Shown here one piece after another: positions 35,017 to 43,631 of a stretch of DNA of 64,000 bases. The stretch spans positions 1 through 64,000 of the forward strand of contig JAJPID010000052.1 in assembly GCA_021324945.1 (NCBI GenBank), given 5' to 3'. The DNA comes from Lysobacterales bacterium. GTDB lineage: Bacteria > Pseudomonadota > Gammaproteobacteria > Xanthomonadales > Rhodanobacteraceae. The translations under genes and the position numbers were made by a program. The notes beneath the pieces are model-generated. The model made no database searches and was not told the DNA's origin. It saw nothing but the letters and a program-made list of their open reading frames with translations. Each line of letters opens with the position of its first letter. Within the stretch, counting starts at the first letter, position 1.

Positions 35017-35814
35017 ATGCAGGGCCCGCGCCGCATCGTCTGCCTCACCGAGGAACCGACCGAAGTGCTGTATGCGCTCGGCGAGCAGGATCGCATCGTT
35101 GGCATTTCCGGCTTCACCGTGAGGCCGCCGCGCGCACGCAAGGAAAAACCGAAAGTTTCCGCGTTCACCAGCGCCAAGATCGGCGAAATCCTGAAACTGA
35201 AACCCGATTTCGCGATCGGTTTTTCCGACATCCAGGCCGACATCGCGCGCGAACTGATTTCGCACGGCATCGAGGTGTGGATCAGCAATCATCGTTCGGT
35301 CGAAGGCATTCTCGATTACATCCGCAGGGTGGGTGCACTGGTCGGCGCAAGTGAAAAAGCTGAGGCGTTCGCGAGCGAAGCGGAACGGCACATCGATGCC
35401 GTGCGAGAAGGCGCCGCAAGGCTTCCGCGCCGCCCGCGCGTATATTTCGAGGAATGGGATGAGCCGATGATCTCCGGCATCCGCTGGGTGGCGGAACTGA
35501 TCCGCGTGGCCGGCGGCGACGATGTATTCCCGGAACTTGCGAACGAATCTCTGGCGAAAAATCGCATCATCGCGAATGACAACGAAGTTATCCGCCGTGC
35601 CCCGGACATCATCCTCGCGTCGTGGTGCGGCAAGAAATTCCGCCCTGAGAAAATGGCTGCGCGTCCGGGCTGGGATGCGATTCCGGCGGTACGCGATCAG
35701 CAACTGCACGAAATCAAGTCACCGACCATCCTGCAGCCCGGTCCTGCCGCGCTGTTCGATGGACTGGACGCACTGCACGCAGTGATTGGCAATTGGGCAA
35801 AGCGACTTGAATGA
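35017..35814 (+). CDS. cobalamin-binding (BtuF-like) periplasmic-fold protein without signal peptide
   Basis: A 265-residue class III substrate-binding fold: RRIVCLTEEPTEVLYALGEQDRIVGIS at the start, a helical backbone, and LAPDxxLAS-like RRAPDIILASWCGKKF. BtuF binds vitamin B12 for an ABC importer. Here no signal peptide precedes the domain, and no permease or ATPase is adjacent. It may be cytoplasmic with another role. Four bases after the YjbQ-like gene. Confidence 0.8.
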   Translation: MQGPRRIVCLTEEPTEVLYALGEQDRIVGISGFTVRPPRARKEKPKVSAFTSAKIGEILKLKPDFAIGFSDIQADIARELISHGIEVWISNHRSVEGILDYIRRVGALVGASEKAEAFASEAERHIDAVREGAARLPRRPRVYFEEWDEPMISGIRWVAELIRVAGGDDVFPELANESLAKNRIIANDNEVIRRAPDIILASWCGKKFRPEKMAARPGWDAIPAVRDQQLHEIKSPTILQPGPAALFDGLDALHAVIGNWAKRLE

Positions 35815-35831
35815 GAAAACGCAGGGCAAGG

Positions 35832-36070
35832 ACTGCCGCATCGGCGTGCTGTTGCATGACGCCGGCCATCGCAGACGGACGCGCGGGAAAGGCGCGACGT
35901 TCGAGCACAAGGATGTTCGAGTTCACGCCGGCGCGCGCCTGACGAGAAGCGCAGGTCAGTCGAGCCAACCGCATGTTGGCTCGACCATCGTGCCGATGCC
36001 ATGGTTTTGGCGGCTTTCGCCGAGACAAAAGTCGGCTGCTCGCGGCAATGAGCGGAACGAGAAAATCTTG
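35832..36070. repeat. dispersed intergenic repeat, copy C
   Basis: The 427-base gap 35815-36241 holds no convincing gene. Positions 35850-35930 align with copies A and B (GCATGACGCCGGCCATCGCAG, then GCGCGGGAAAGGCGCG and CGTTCGAGCACAAGGATGTTCGAG, each shown in pieces). Positions 35950-35985 form a hairpin (GTCGAGCCAAC with GTTGGCTCGAC). Positions 36000-36070 match the second block of copy A. The remainder to 36241 shows nothing I can name; a frame starting at 36082 runs into antisense of yggT. Confidence 0.6.
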
Positions 36071-36241
36071 CGATAGAGTCAATGGATTACAAAATCCATC
36101 TGGACTTCGCCCTACGGGCCAACCTTTGGTTGATGAGTCGCAATGCAAACGCGGCGAAGTCGTGGCGCAGGGAGGTTCGCATGGCGGCGATCCTCCGTGT
36201 CATTTTCGAGATGACGATACCCCCGCGAGGGAAATGCCGGC

Positions 36242-36814
36242 TCACACGAGCAGGCGCTGCCCCAAGGTCAGCAATGGCTGCACGATCAACGCCTGCAGCA
36301 CCAGAATCGCGAGGATCGCCACGGCCGGCGAAAGATCCAGCCCGCCCGGCGCGGGCAGCAGACGGCGCAGCGGCCGCAGCACCGGATCGACCAGCCGCCC
36401 CAACAACGGCGTCAGCGGATGCCGCGCGTCGAGGCTGACGAAGCTCAGCAGAGCCCACACGAAGATCATGAACAGATACAAGTAAGCGAGAAAGTCCAGC
36501 AGATCGGCCAGGCCCAGCAGCAAGAGGCCGGGCGCGGCGGGGCGCAGGCCGACCATCGCGTAGAGCAGCAGGTTTTTCACCACTTCCGCGATCCACGCCA
36601 GCAGCAGCGCGGCGATGTTGATGCGGCGGAAGTTCGGGATAATCCGCTTCAGCGGCGTCAGCACCGGATTGGTGCTGCGATAGAGGAACTGGCAGATCGG
36701 GTTGTAGAAATCCGCGCGCACCGCTTCGGCGAGCATGCGCAGCAGGAACAGCAGCACGATCGCGCCAAAGGCGAACTGGATCAGCAGCGCGGCGGCGTTG
36801 GCGAAGTAGGCCAT
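36242..36814 (-). CDS. YggT family membrane protein
   Basis: A 190-residue integral membrane protein with two YggT repeats: LLFLLRMLAEAVRADFYNPICQF ... LTPLKRIIPNFRRIN and the second LLSFVSLDARHPLTPLLGRLVDPVLRPLRRLLP. YggT proteins are linked to cell division and osmotic homeostasis in other bacteria. It is downstream of proC, as in many gammaproteobacteria, but 193 bases with a repeat separate them. Confidence 0.9.
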   Translation of the reverse strand: MAYFANAAALLIQFAFGAIVLLFLLRMLAEAVRADFYNPICQFLYRSTNPVLTPLKRIIPNFRRINIAALLLAWIAEVVKNLLLYAMVGLRPAAPGLLLLGLADLLDFLAYLYLFMIFVWALLSFVSLDARHPLTPLLGRLVDPVLRPLRRLLPAPGGLDLSPAVAILAILVLQALIVQPLLTLGQRLLV

Positions 36815-36879
36815 GAAGGAAGGGGTGCGGGTTATGGGTCGCGGGTTTGGGTAATGCCTGCGCAAGCGTAACAACAAAT

Positions 36880-36980
36880 CGTCAATTCCGGACGCGGCGC
36901 AGCCGTGATCCGGGATCTGTTCTGGCTCATGTAACAGCAGAATCCGGGTTGGACGCTTCGCGTCGTCCGGAGTGACGGAG
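36880..36980. repeat. GTCATTCC-type repeat between proC and yggT
   Basis: The block runs from TCAATTCCGGACGCG (36882) to CGTCCGGAGTGACGG (36963-36977) with GATCCGGGATC inside and AATCCGGGTTGGACGC on the right. It has the imperfect palindromic form of the repeats at 42431 and 29690. Confidence 0.55.
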
Positions 36981-37007
36981 TTTGTAGAATTTTTGCAGTT
37001 CCGCTTT

Positions 37008-37862
37008 TCAATCCAGCTCCGCCGACATCTCCCCGCCGCGCAGGGTGGCGGCTTTCATGGCGCGCAAGACCAGGGCGTGCAGATCGCCCTGCGCGAACAC
37101 CTGCAGCGCGGCTTCGGTAGTCCCATGCGGCGAGGTGACGCGCGCGCGGAGCTGGGAGGCAGTTTCATTACTGCTCGCCAGCATGCGTCCGGCGCCGAAG
37201 CAGGTCTGCATTGACAACGCGCGCGCGGTTTCGCGCGGCAAGCCCAGCGACACCGCTGCATCTTCCATCGCCTCGGTCAACAAGAAGAAGTACGCCGGGC
37301 CGGAACCGGAGACCGCCGTCACCACATCCATCTGCGCTTCGTCATCGATCCAGCGCACGATGCCGGCGGCGCTGAAGATGCGTTCGGCCAGCGCGCGCTG
37401 CGCCGCGCCGACGCGCGCGTTGACGCACAACCCGGATGCGCCTGCGCCGATCAGCGCCGGTGTGTTGGGCATACAGCGGACGATGGCAAGGTGGGCACCC
37501 AGCCAGCGTTGCAATTGATCGATGCGCACGCCGGCGGCGATCGAGATCAGCAGCGGGCGAATTTCGCGCAGCGGTTCCGCGAGCTGCGCGCAGACGTCGC
37601 GCATTATCTGCGGCTTCACCGCCAGCAGCACACATTCGGCGCCGGCCACTGCATCGGCGTTGTCGGCATAAGTGCGCACGCCGAATTCGCGCGCCAGATC
37701 GTCGCGGGCGTCCGCACGCGGTTCTGCCACGGTGATGGACCCCGCATCCGCGCCGTGCGCGATCAGAGCGCCGATCAGACTGCGCGCCATGTTGCCCCCG
37801 CCGATGAAGGCGATATTCGGGTGAGCGGCCGGCGGTGATCGGTCAGTGGCGGCAGTCGTCAT
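37008..37862 (-). CDS. proC: pyrroline-5-carboxylate reductase
   Basis: A 284-residue NADPH enzyme, last step of proline synthesis. The N-terminal nucleotide motif is IAFIGGGNMARSLIGAL. Next are VLLAVKPQIM, RCMPNTPALIGAGASGL and the C-terminal signature SGSGPAYFFLLTEAMEDAAV with TSPHGTTEAALQ. Start ATG 37862 is chosen because it precedes the nucleotide motif by the usual distance. Downstream of yggS. Confidence 0.96.
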   Translation of the reverse strand: MTTAATDRSPPAAHPNIAFIGGGNMARSLIGALIAHGADAGSITVAEPRADARDDLAREFGVRTYADNADAVAGAECVLLAVKPQIMRDVCAQLAEPLREIRPLLISIAAGVRIDQLQRWLGAHLAIVRCMPNTPALIGAGASGLCVNARVGAAQRALAERIFSAAGIVRWIDDEAQMDVVTAVSGSGPAYFFLLTEAMEDAAVSLGLPRETARALSMQTCFGAGRMLASSNETASQLRARVTSPHGTTEAALQVFAQGDLHALVLRAMKAATLRGGEMSAELD

Positions 37863-37929
37863 CGTGTCACGTGTGGTCGGGCAGTCCTGCAAGGTTAGCG
37901 GCAACACGAGATAGATGCGCGATCTCGGC

Positions 37930-38604
37930 TCACCGCGCACGCTTTCTCGGGCCGAACAACGCCGTTCCCACCCGTACCATCGTCGCGCCTTCTTCGATCG
38001 CCAACTCGAAATCTTCCGACATGCCCATCGAAAGCGTATCGATGTCTGGCTGTTGCGCGCGCAGCGATTCGAACATTGCGCGCAGTCGTGCGAAAGTGGC
38101 GCGGCGTGCGGCGGGATCGGGCGAAGGCGCGGGAATCGCCATCAATCCGCGCAGGCGCAGGCACGATGTCTGCGCGATTTTCGCCGCCAGCGGCGCGATC
38201 TGTTCCGGCGCGCAGCCGGATTTGCTGGCCTCATGGCTGACGTTGACTTCGATCAGCACGTTGAGAGGGGGCAAGTGCGGTGGCCGCGAGCGCTCGAGCA
38301 GTGGGATCAATTTCTCGCGGTCCAGGCTTTGCAGCCAGTCGAAACGCCGCGCAACCGCTTCGCATTTGTTGGATTGCAGCGGCCCGATCATGTGCCATTC
38401 CAGCGACAGGTCGTCCAGATCGCGCTGCTTGGCCAGCGCTTCCTGGACGTAGTTTTCGCCGAAACACCGCTGTCCGGCCTCGGTCAGGTCGCGGATCGCG
38501 GCGACGGGCTGTGCCTTAGAGGCTGCGACCAGCGTCACCTGCCGACCCGCCGCGGCCTGCGCGATCCGCATCCGGATTGCGGCGAGATTTGTTTCAAGAT
38601 TCAA
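37930..38604 (-). CDS. YggS/PLPBP pyridoxal-phosphate homeostasis protein
   Basis: A 224-residue PLP-binding protein: TLVAASKAQP holds the PLP lysine, then CFGENYVQEALAK, EWHMIGPLQSNK and GLMAIPAPSP; the end LSMGMSEDFELAIEEGATMVRVG is diagnostic. The only suitable start I find is TTG at 38604 (LNLETNLAAIRMRIAQA); there is no ATG or GTG at the right place in frame. Divergent from pilT. Confidence 0.92.
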   Translation of the reverse strand: MNLETNLAAIRMRIAQAAAGRQVTLVAASKAQPVAAIRDLTEAGQRCFGENYVQEALAKQRDLDDLSLEWHMIGPLQSNKCEAVARRFDWLQSLDREKLIPLLERSRPPHLPPLNVLIEVNVSHEASKSGCAPEQIAPLAAKIAQTSCLRLRGLMAIPAPSPDPAARRATFARLRAMFESLRAQQPDIDTLSMGMSEDFELAIEEGATMVRVGTALFGPRKRAR

Positions 38605-38690
38605 GCATGCCCCCGTTTCCACGCACCCGCGCCGGCGTATACTCCGGCGCACGCGCGCTTCGCGTGTTGGGGTCTTCAGGGGAATCATCA

Positions 38691-39728
38691 ATGGACATCG
38701 CCGAACTGCTGGCCTTTTCGGTCAAGAATAAGGCCTCCGACCTGCACCTGTCTGCCGGCCTGCCGCCGATGATCCGCGTGGACGGCGACGTGCGCCGCAT
38801 CAACATTCCGGCACTGGATCACAAGCAGGTGCACACGCTGGTGTACGACATCATGTCGGACAAGCAGCGCCGCGATTACGAGGAATTCCTGGAAGTCGAT
38901 TTCTCGTTCGAGATTCCGGGCCTGGCGCGCTTCCGCGTCAACGCCTTCAATCAGAACCGCGGCGCCGCGGCGGTGTTCCGCACCATTCCGGCCGAAGTCT
39001 GGACACTGGAAGATCTGGGCGCGCCCAAGATCTTCAAGGAGCTGATCGACCAGCCGCAGGGGCTGATTTTGGTGACCGGACCGACCGGTTCGGGCAAGTC
39101 CACCACGCTGGCCGCTATGGTGGATCACATCAACAAGAACGAATACGGCCATATCCTCACCATCGAGGACCCGATCGAATTCGTGCACACCGCGCAGAAG
39201 TGTCTGCTGAACCAGCGCGAGGTGCACCGCGACACACACGGTTTCAACGAAGCGCTGCGATCGGCGCTGCGTGAGGACCCGGACTACATCCTGGTTGGCG
39301 AGATGCGCGACATCGAAACGATCCGCCTGGCGCTGACCGCCGCGGAAACCGGACACTTGGTATTTGCCACCTTGCACACCTCAAGCGCTGCAAAAACCGT
39401 CGATCGCATCATCGACGTGTTCCCCGCCGGCGAGAAACCGATGGTGCGTTCAATGTTGTCCGAATCCCTGCGCGCGGTGATCTCGCAGACGCTGCTGAAG
39501 AAGGTCGGCGGCGGCCGCATCGCTGCGCACGAAATCATGGTCGGCATTCCCGCGATCCGCAACCTGATCCGCGAGGACAAGGTCGCGCAGATGTATTCGG
39601 CAATCCAGACCGGCCAGCAATACGGCATGCAGACGCTGGACCAATGCCTGCAGGACCTCGTCCGCCGCGGCCTGATCACTCGGCAGGAAGCAATCGGAAG
39701 GGCGAAGGCGAAGGACATATTCAAGTGA
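38691..39728 (+). CDS. pilT: type IV pilus retraction ATPase PilT
   Basis: A 345-residue hexameric motor that depolymerises type IV pili for twitching. Walker A is GPTGSGKST (130-138), the Asp box is ILTIEDPIEF, Walker B follows in ILVGEMRDIET, and the His box is TGHLVFATLHT. The retraction motif AIRNLIRE is present and separates PilT from PilU and assembly ATPases. AGGGGAA precedes the ATG at 38691. Confidence 0.97.
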   Translation: MDIAELLAFSVKNKASDLHLSAGLPPMIRVDGDVRRINIPALDHKQVHTLVYDIMSDKQRRDYEEFLEVDFSFEIPGLARFRVNAFNQNRGAAAVFRTIPAEVWTLEDLGAPKIFKELIDQPQGLILVTGPTGSGKSTTLAAMVDHINKNEYGHILTIEDPIEFVHTAQKCLLNQREVHRDTHGFNEALRSALREDPDYILVGEMRDIETIRLALTAAETGHLVFATLHTSSAAKTVDRIIDVFPAGEKPMVRSMLSESLRAVISQTLLKKVGGGRIAAHEIMVGIPAIRNLIREDKVAQMYSAIQTGQQYGMQTLDQCLQDLVRRGLITRQEAIGRAKAKDIFK

Positions 39729-39730
39729 AG

Positions 39731-39850
39731 GCAGGATGTCTTCATCCTGTGCCGGCCGTGGACGGCAGATGACACGGGATCTAGTGTCTTGGTCTTGAAC
39801 AACGAGAAGCTGGATTCCGGATCACCTCTGCGCAAACGTCCGTAATGACG
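39731..39850. repeat. palindromes after pilT
   Basis: GCAGGATG (39731-39738) pairs with CATCCTG (39743-39749) just after the pilT stop and may end transcription. GACAC and GTGTC pair around 39763-39780. The block ends near CCGTAATGACG, resembling the GTCATTCC repeats. Confidence 0.45.
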
Positions 39851-39862
39851 ATGGAGCAATCG

Positions 39863-40174
39863 ATGAATCCCCGTCTCACCCTTTCGCTCAGCAGGGCCTG
39901 CGCGACGGGTGCGGCGGCAATTTTGGTTTTCGACGTGCTGGATTCGATCTATCTCTTCTTCGCCGCTTCGCGTACATGGGATTTGGCCGGCGGCCGCACC
40001 GTTTCACTGAATTTCCTGAAAGGCTTCACGCTGTACGTCACGCCGACGGAATACTGGCTGTTCGTGGGTTCGATGGCGTGCGCGGGCGCGTTGCTGATCG
40101 CGGCGCTACTGCTGTATGCGCGCCTCAAGCGCGTGGCAACAGGCGTCACCGATGTGAGCAGCGGGCGAAGGTGA
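39863..40174 (+). CDS. small membrane protein between pilT and pilU
   Basis: A 103-residue protein with two hydrophobic segments (about 14-36, AAAILVFDVLDSIYLFFAA, and about 68-92, WLFVGSMACAGALLIAALLLY) and a polar C-terminus. I do not recognise a family. GGAG six bases upstream favours ATG 39863 over two earlier in-frame ATGs. Its place between the two pilus motor genes suggests, but does not prove, a pilus-related role. Confidence 0.65.
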   Translation: MNPRLTLSLSRACATGAAAILVFDVLDSIYLFFAASRTWDLAGGRTVSLNFLKGFTLYVTPTEYWLFVGSMACAGALLIAALLLYARLKRVATGVTDVSSGRR

Positions 40175-40272
40175 GAGCGATTCGCCCGTGCGGGGCGTGA
40201 CGCCTGCACGCACATTGCGGCGCGAACGGCGTAAGCTAGGCGAAACGGGCCGCGCGGCCCAGGGGATTCATC

Positions 40273-41421
40273 ATGAGCAGCGTCGATTTCAGCTCTTTTC
40301 TCAAGTTGATGGTACACAAGAAGGCGTCGGACCTGTTCATCACGGCCGGCGTCGCGCCGTCGATCAAGGTCAACGGCCGCATCGTGCCGATCACGCAGTC
40401 GCCACTGTCGCCGCAGGAATCCCGCGACATGGTGCTGAACGTAATGACGCCGTCGCAGCGCGAGGAGTTCGAGAAGACCCACGAATGCCAATTCGCGATC
40501 GGCGTCTCTGGCGTCGGCCGCTTCCGCGTCTCCTGCTTCTACCAGCGCAATTGCGTGGGCATGGTGCTTCGGCGGATCGAATCCAAGATTCCGACGATCG
40601 AGGAATTGAACCTGCTGCCGATCGTCAAGCAACTGGCGATGACCAAGCGCGGCATCGTGATCTTCGTCGGCGCCACCGGCGCGGGCAAGACCACGTCGCT
40701 CGCGGCGATCATCGGCTACCGCAACCAGAATTCCACCGGGCACATCATCTCCATCGAAGACCCGATCGAATACGTGCACAAGCACGAGGGCTGCATCATC
40801 ACGCAGCGCGAACTGGGCATCGATACCGATAGCTGGGAAAACGCGCTGAAGAACACGCTGCGCCAGGCGCCGGACGTGATCCTGATTGGCGAGGTGCGCA
40901 CGCGCGAGACGATGGAATACGCGATCCATTTTTCCGAAACGGGCCACCTGGTGTTGTGCACGCTGCACGCGAACAACGCCAATCAGGCGCTGGAGCGCAT
41001 CATCCATTTCTTCCCGGAAGACGTGCGCGACCAGTTGTACATGGACTTGTCGATGAATCTAAAGGGCATCGTCGCGCAGCAGTTGATCCCGACGCCCGAC
41101 GGCAAGGCGCGGCGTGTGGCGATGGAGGTGCTGCTGGGCACGCCGCTGGTGCAGGACTACATCCGTAAGGGCGAGATCCACAAGATAAAGGACGTGATGA
41201 AGGAATCCACCAACCTCGGCATGAAGACTTTCGACCAGAGCCTGTTCGAGCTGTATCAGGCCGGCGAGATTTCCTACGAGGACGCGCTGCGCCACGCCGA
41301 TTCCGCCAACGAGGTGCGCCTGAAGATCAAGCTGGCGCAGGGCGGCGACGCGCATACGCTGTCGCAGGGGTTGGGCGACGTGGAAGTGGCGGAGACGGAG
41401 CAGGCAGGCAGGCGGTTCTGA
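40273..41421 (+). CDS. pilU: type IV pilus ATPase PilU
   Basis: A 382-residue PilT-like motor: Walker A GATGAGKTT, Asp box IISIEDPIEYV, Walker B in VILIGEVRTRETM, His box TGHLVLCTLHA. It lacks AIRNLIRE and has the PilU-like C-terminal extension. It aids PilT-dependent retraction. Convergent with pyrB, 40 bases apart. Confidence 0.95.
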   Translation: MSSVDFSSFLKLMVHKKASDLFITAGVAPSIKVNGRIVPITQSPLSPQESRDMVLNVMTPSQREEFEKTHECQFAIGVSGVGRFRVSCFYQRNCVGMVLRRIESKIPTIEELNLLPIVKQLAMTKRGIVIFVGATGAGKTTSLAAIIGYRNQNSTGHIISIEDPIEYVHKHEGCIITQRELGIDTDSWENALKNTLRQAPDVILIGEVRTRETMEYAIHFSETGHLVLCTLHANNANQALERIIHFFPEDVRDQLYMDLSMNLKGIVAQQLIPTPDGKARRVAMEVLLGTPLVQDYIRKGEIHKIKDVMKESTNLGMKTFDQSLFELYQAGEISYEDALRHADSANEVRLKIKLAQGGDAHTLSQGLGDVEVAETEQAGRRF

Positions 41422-41461
41422 CGCCTGCAATCGCGGCGCTCCGCGGAGGCCACGACCTGCC

Positions 41462-42376
41462 TTACGGTGATGATGGCGTGAGCAACTCCGCCATCACCGC
41501 CATGCGCACGGGCACGCCGTTGGCGACCTGATCGAGAATGCGTGATTGCGAGCCGTCGGCAACCTCGCCGGCGATTTCGACGCCGCGGTTGAGCGGCCCC
41601 GGATGCAGTACTTGCGCATCGGGTTTCGCGAGCGCGAGCCTGCGCAGATCCAATCCGTATTGCGCGAAATAATCGCTGTCGGCGGGCAACAGCGCTGCGG
41701 CCATACGCTCCTTCTGGATGCGCAGCATGATCACCACATCCGCGCTTTCGAGGGCGGCATCGAAGTCTTCCGTGATCGCACAACCGGAGAATTCGTTCGC
41801 GTCTTCCGGCAGCAACGCGCGTGGCGCGCAGAGGCGGATGTCGTGAGCGCCCAGCGCGGTGAAGGCGTGCACATCCGAGCGCGCTACGCGCGAGTGGCGG
41901 ATGTCGCCGCAGATCACGATCGCCAGGTTTTCGAAATCGCCGCGGCGCTGGCGGATCGTCAACGCGTCGAGCAAACCTTGCGTGGGATGCGCGCGCGAAC
42001 CGTCGCCGGCATTGATCACCGACACCATGCTGTTGGCGTGCTCGGCCAGCCAGTCCGGCATGCGGTTCTCGTTGTGACGCACGATCAGCGCGTCCAGCTT
42101 CATCGCTTCCAGCGTATGCAAAGTGTCCAGGAGGCTTTCGCCCTTGGCAGTGGACGAGCGCGAGAGATCGAAGTTGATCACGTCCGCGCCCAGCCTGCGT
42201 GCGGCGATCTCGAACGAGGTGCGCGTGCGAGTGGAGTTCTCGAAGAACAGGTTCAGCACCGTGCGGCCGGCCAGCAGAGCGCGTTGTTCACCGCGTGCGC
42301 GAAACGCCTCCGCGCGATCGAGCAGGCGGGTGATTTCCGCGCGCGGCATGTTTTCGAGGGTGAGCAGATGGCGCAT
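41462..42376 (-). CDS. pyrB: aspartate carbamoyltransferase catalytic subunit
   Basis: A 304-residue enzyme of pyrimidine synthesis. The carbamoyl-phosphate motif is FFENSTRTRTSFE; SSTAKGESLLDT, the aspartate loop and HPGPLNRGVEIAGEV follow. It lacks the long N-terminal extension of the Pseudomonas form, and no pyrC' or pyrR gene is adjacent. Last gene of the gshB-to-pyrB cluster, with a palindromic repeat between it and ruvX. Confidence 0.96.
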   Translation of the reverse strand: MRHLLTLENMPRAEITRLLDRAEAFRARGEQRALLAGRTVLNLFFENSTRTRTSFEIAARRLGADVINFDLSRSSTAKGESLLDTLHTLEAMKLDALIVRHNENRMPDWLAEHANSMVSVINAGDGSRAHPTQGLLDALTIRQRRGDFENLAIVICGDIRHSRVARSDVHAFTALGAHDIRLCAPRALLPEDANEFSGCAITEDFDAALESADVVIMLRIQKERMAAALLPADSDYFAQYGLDLRRLALAKPDAQVLHPGPLNRGVEIAGEVADGSQSRILDQVANGVPVRMAVMAELLTPSSP

Positions 42377-42430
42377 TCGATCAAAAGAAGGGGGACAAGC
42401 AAATAAACGCACCGAAGCGTAGCAAGTTCC

Positions 42431-42559
42431 CGTCATTCCGGGGCTATCACCAGCTTTCTCGGCTATGGGAGCAGAAATCCGCTCTTCAAACTTCACATTG
42501 GAAGATGGATTCCGGGTGCCGTTTCCGCGATGAAGCCGCGGAAACGCCCTGGAATGACG
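42431..42559. repeat. GTCATTCC palindromic repeat between ruvX and pyrB
   Basis: The ends are CGTCATTCC (42431-42439) and GGAATGACG (42551-42559). GTTTCCGCG (42521-42529) pairs with CGCGGAAAC (42537-42545), and GATGGATTCCGGGT lies inside. It is a good example of the repeat class scattered through this window and separates ruvX from pyrB. Confidence 0.75.
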
Positions 42560-42568
42560 ACATGTGTA

Positions 42569-43039
42569 TTATCTTTTTTCCGGCTCACGGTCACCGCTCG
42601 CCTGCTCCCGCAACCACGCCTCCAGTATCACCGCCGCGGCGAGGGAATCCAGATTTGCCGCGTCGCGCTGGCGCGCGTTGCCGCTCGCGCGCTGCCCGGC
42701 GAAGCGACGCGCAGCTTCCTGCGATGTATGGCGCTCGTCAGTCAAATGAGTCGGCAAACCCGAGCGTTGTTCCAGTTTGCACGCGAAGGCGCGCGCGCCG
42801 CGCGTGATGGCCTGTTCGCCGCCGTCCAGCGTCAACGGTAAACCCACGATCAGCGCTTGCGGTTTCCACTCGGAGAGCAGGGCATCGATGCGTTGCCAGT
42901 CCGGCTCGCCATTTTTCGCCGCCAACGGTTGCAACGGCTGCGCGCTGCCGCTGATTTGAGAGCCGGTCGCGACGCCGATGGTGCGTGTGCCGAAATCGAA
43001 ACCGAGAACGCATCCGTGGATGCACGCGCGCTCAGGCAT
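42569..43039 (-). CDS. ruvX: Holliday junction resolvase-like protein RuvX (YqgF)
   Basis: A 156-residue RNase H-fold protein: VLGFDFGTRTIGVATG (catalytic Asp), ALIVGLPLTLDGGEQ, HLTDERHTSQEA and DSLAAAVILEAWL (final Asp). It acts in pre-16S rRNA 5' maturation and may resolve recombination junctions. The ATG at 43039 overlaps the end of algH by 8 bases. Confidence 0.94.
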   Translation of the reverse strand: MPERACIHGCVLGFDFGTRTIGVATGSQISGSAQPLQPLAAKNGEPDWQRIDALLSEWKPQALIVGLPLTLDGGEQAITRGARAFACKLEQRSGLPTHLTDERHTSQEAARRFAGQRASGNARQRDAANLDSLAAAVILEAWLREQASGDREPEKR

Positions 43040-43598
43040 GCCCGGCGTATTCGGATAGCTTGGAGGGATCCACGCCCACCAGCGCCACCGCGGCATTCCA
43101 GCGGTCTTCCAGCGCGGTGTCGAACAGGATGCGCTCGTCCGCTTCGACGGTGAGCCAGGCGTTGTCGCGCAATTCCTGCTCGAGTTGTCCCGCGCCCCAG
43201 CCGGCATAGCCCAGCGCGACCAAGGCGCGCGCGGGCCCTTTGCCCTCGGCCATCGCGGCGAGGATGTCGCGCGAAGTGGTGACGGCGAGCGCATCGCTGA
43301 TGCGGAAAGTCGAGTCCCACCTACGATCGTCCGGCTGATGCAGCACGAAACCCCGCTCGGTCATTACCGGCCCGCCGATCAACACCTGCGTGGCGGCGAC
43401 ATCTTCGCGTTCGCATTGCATCTGCATCTGCGCCATCACCTCGCCAAGCTTGTATTCGGATGCGCGGTTGACCACCAGCCCCATCGTGCCTTCCTCGCCG
43501 TGCTGGCAGATGAAGGTGACGCCGCGCGCGAAATTCGGATCGCCCAGCGCGGGCATTGCGATCAGGAAATGGCCGGTGAGGGAGGAAGCGTTGGACAT
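43032..43598 (-). CDS. YqgE/AlgH family protein
   Basis: A 188-residue UPF0301 protein: LTGHFLIAMPALGDPNFARGVTFICQH, MGLVVNRASE, VLIGGPVMTERGFVLH and ALGYAGWGAGQLEQEL. Its biochemical role is unsettled; the gene is regularly next to ruvX. It is upstream of and overlaps ruvX. Confidence 0.94.
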   Translation of the reverse strand: MSNASSLTGHFLIAMPALGDPNFARGVTFICQHGEEGTMGLVVNRASEYKLGEVMAQMQMQCEREDVAATQVLIGGPVMTERGFVLHQPDDRRWDSTFRISDALAVTTSRDILAAMAEGKGPARALVALGYAGWGAGQLEQELRDNAWLTVEADERILFDTALEDRWNAAVALVGVDPSKLSEYAGHA

Positions 43599-43631
43599 GG
43601 TTTATTGTACGACGGCGCTACGTCTTTACCT

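Noticed and set aside
36082-36438. A forward frame of 118 codons beginning in the repeat region
   Set aside because: Most of it is antisense to yggT, its composition is Ala/Pro/Arg-rich, and it has no recognisable domain.
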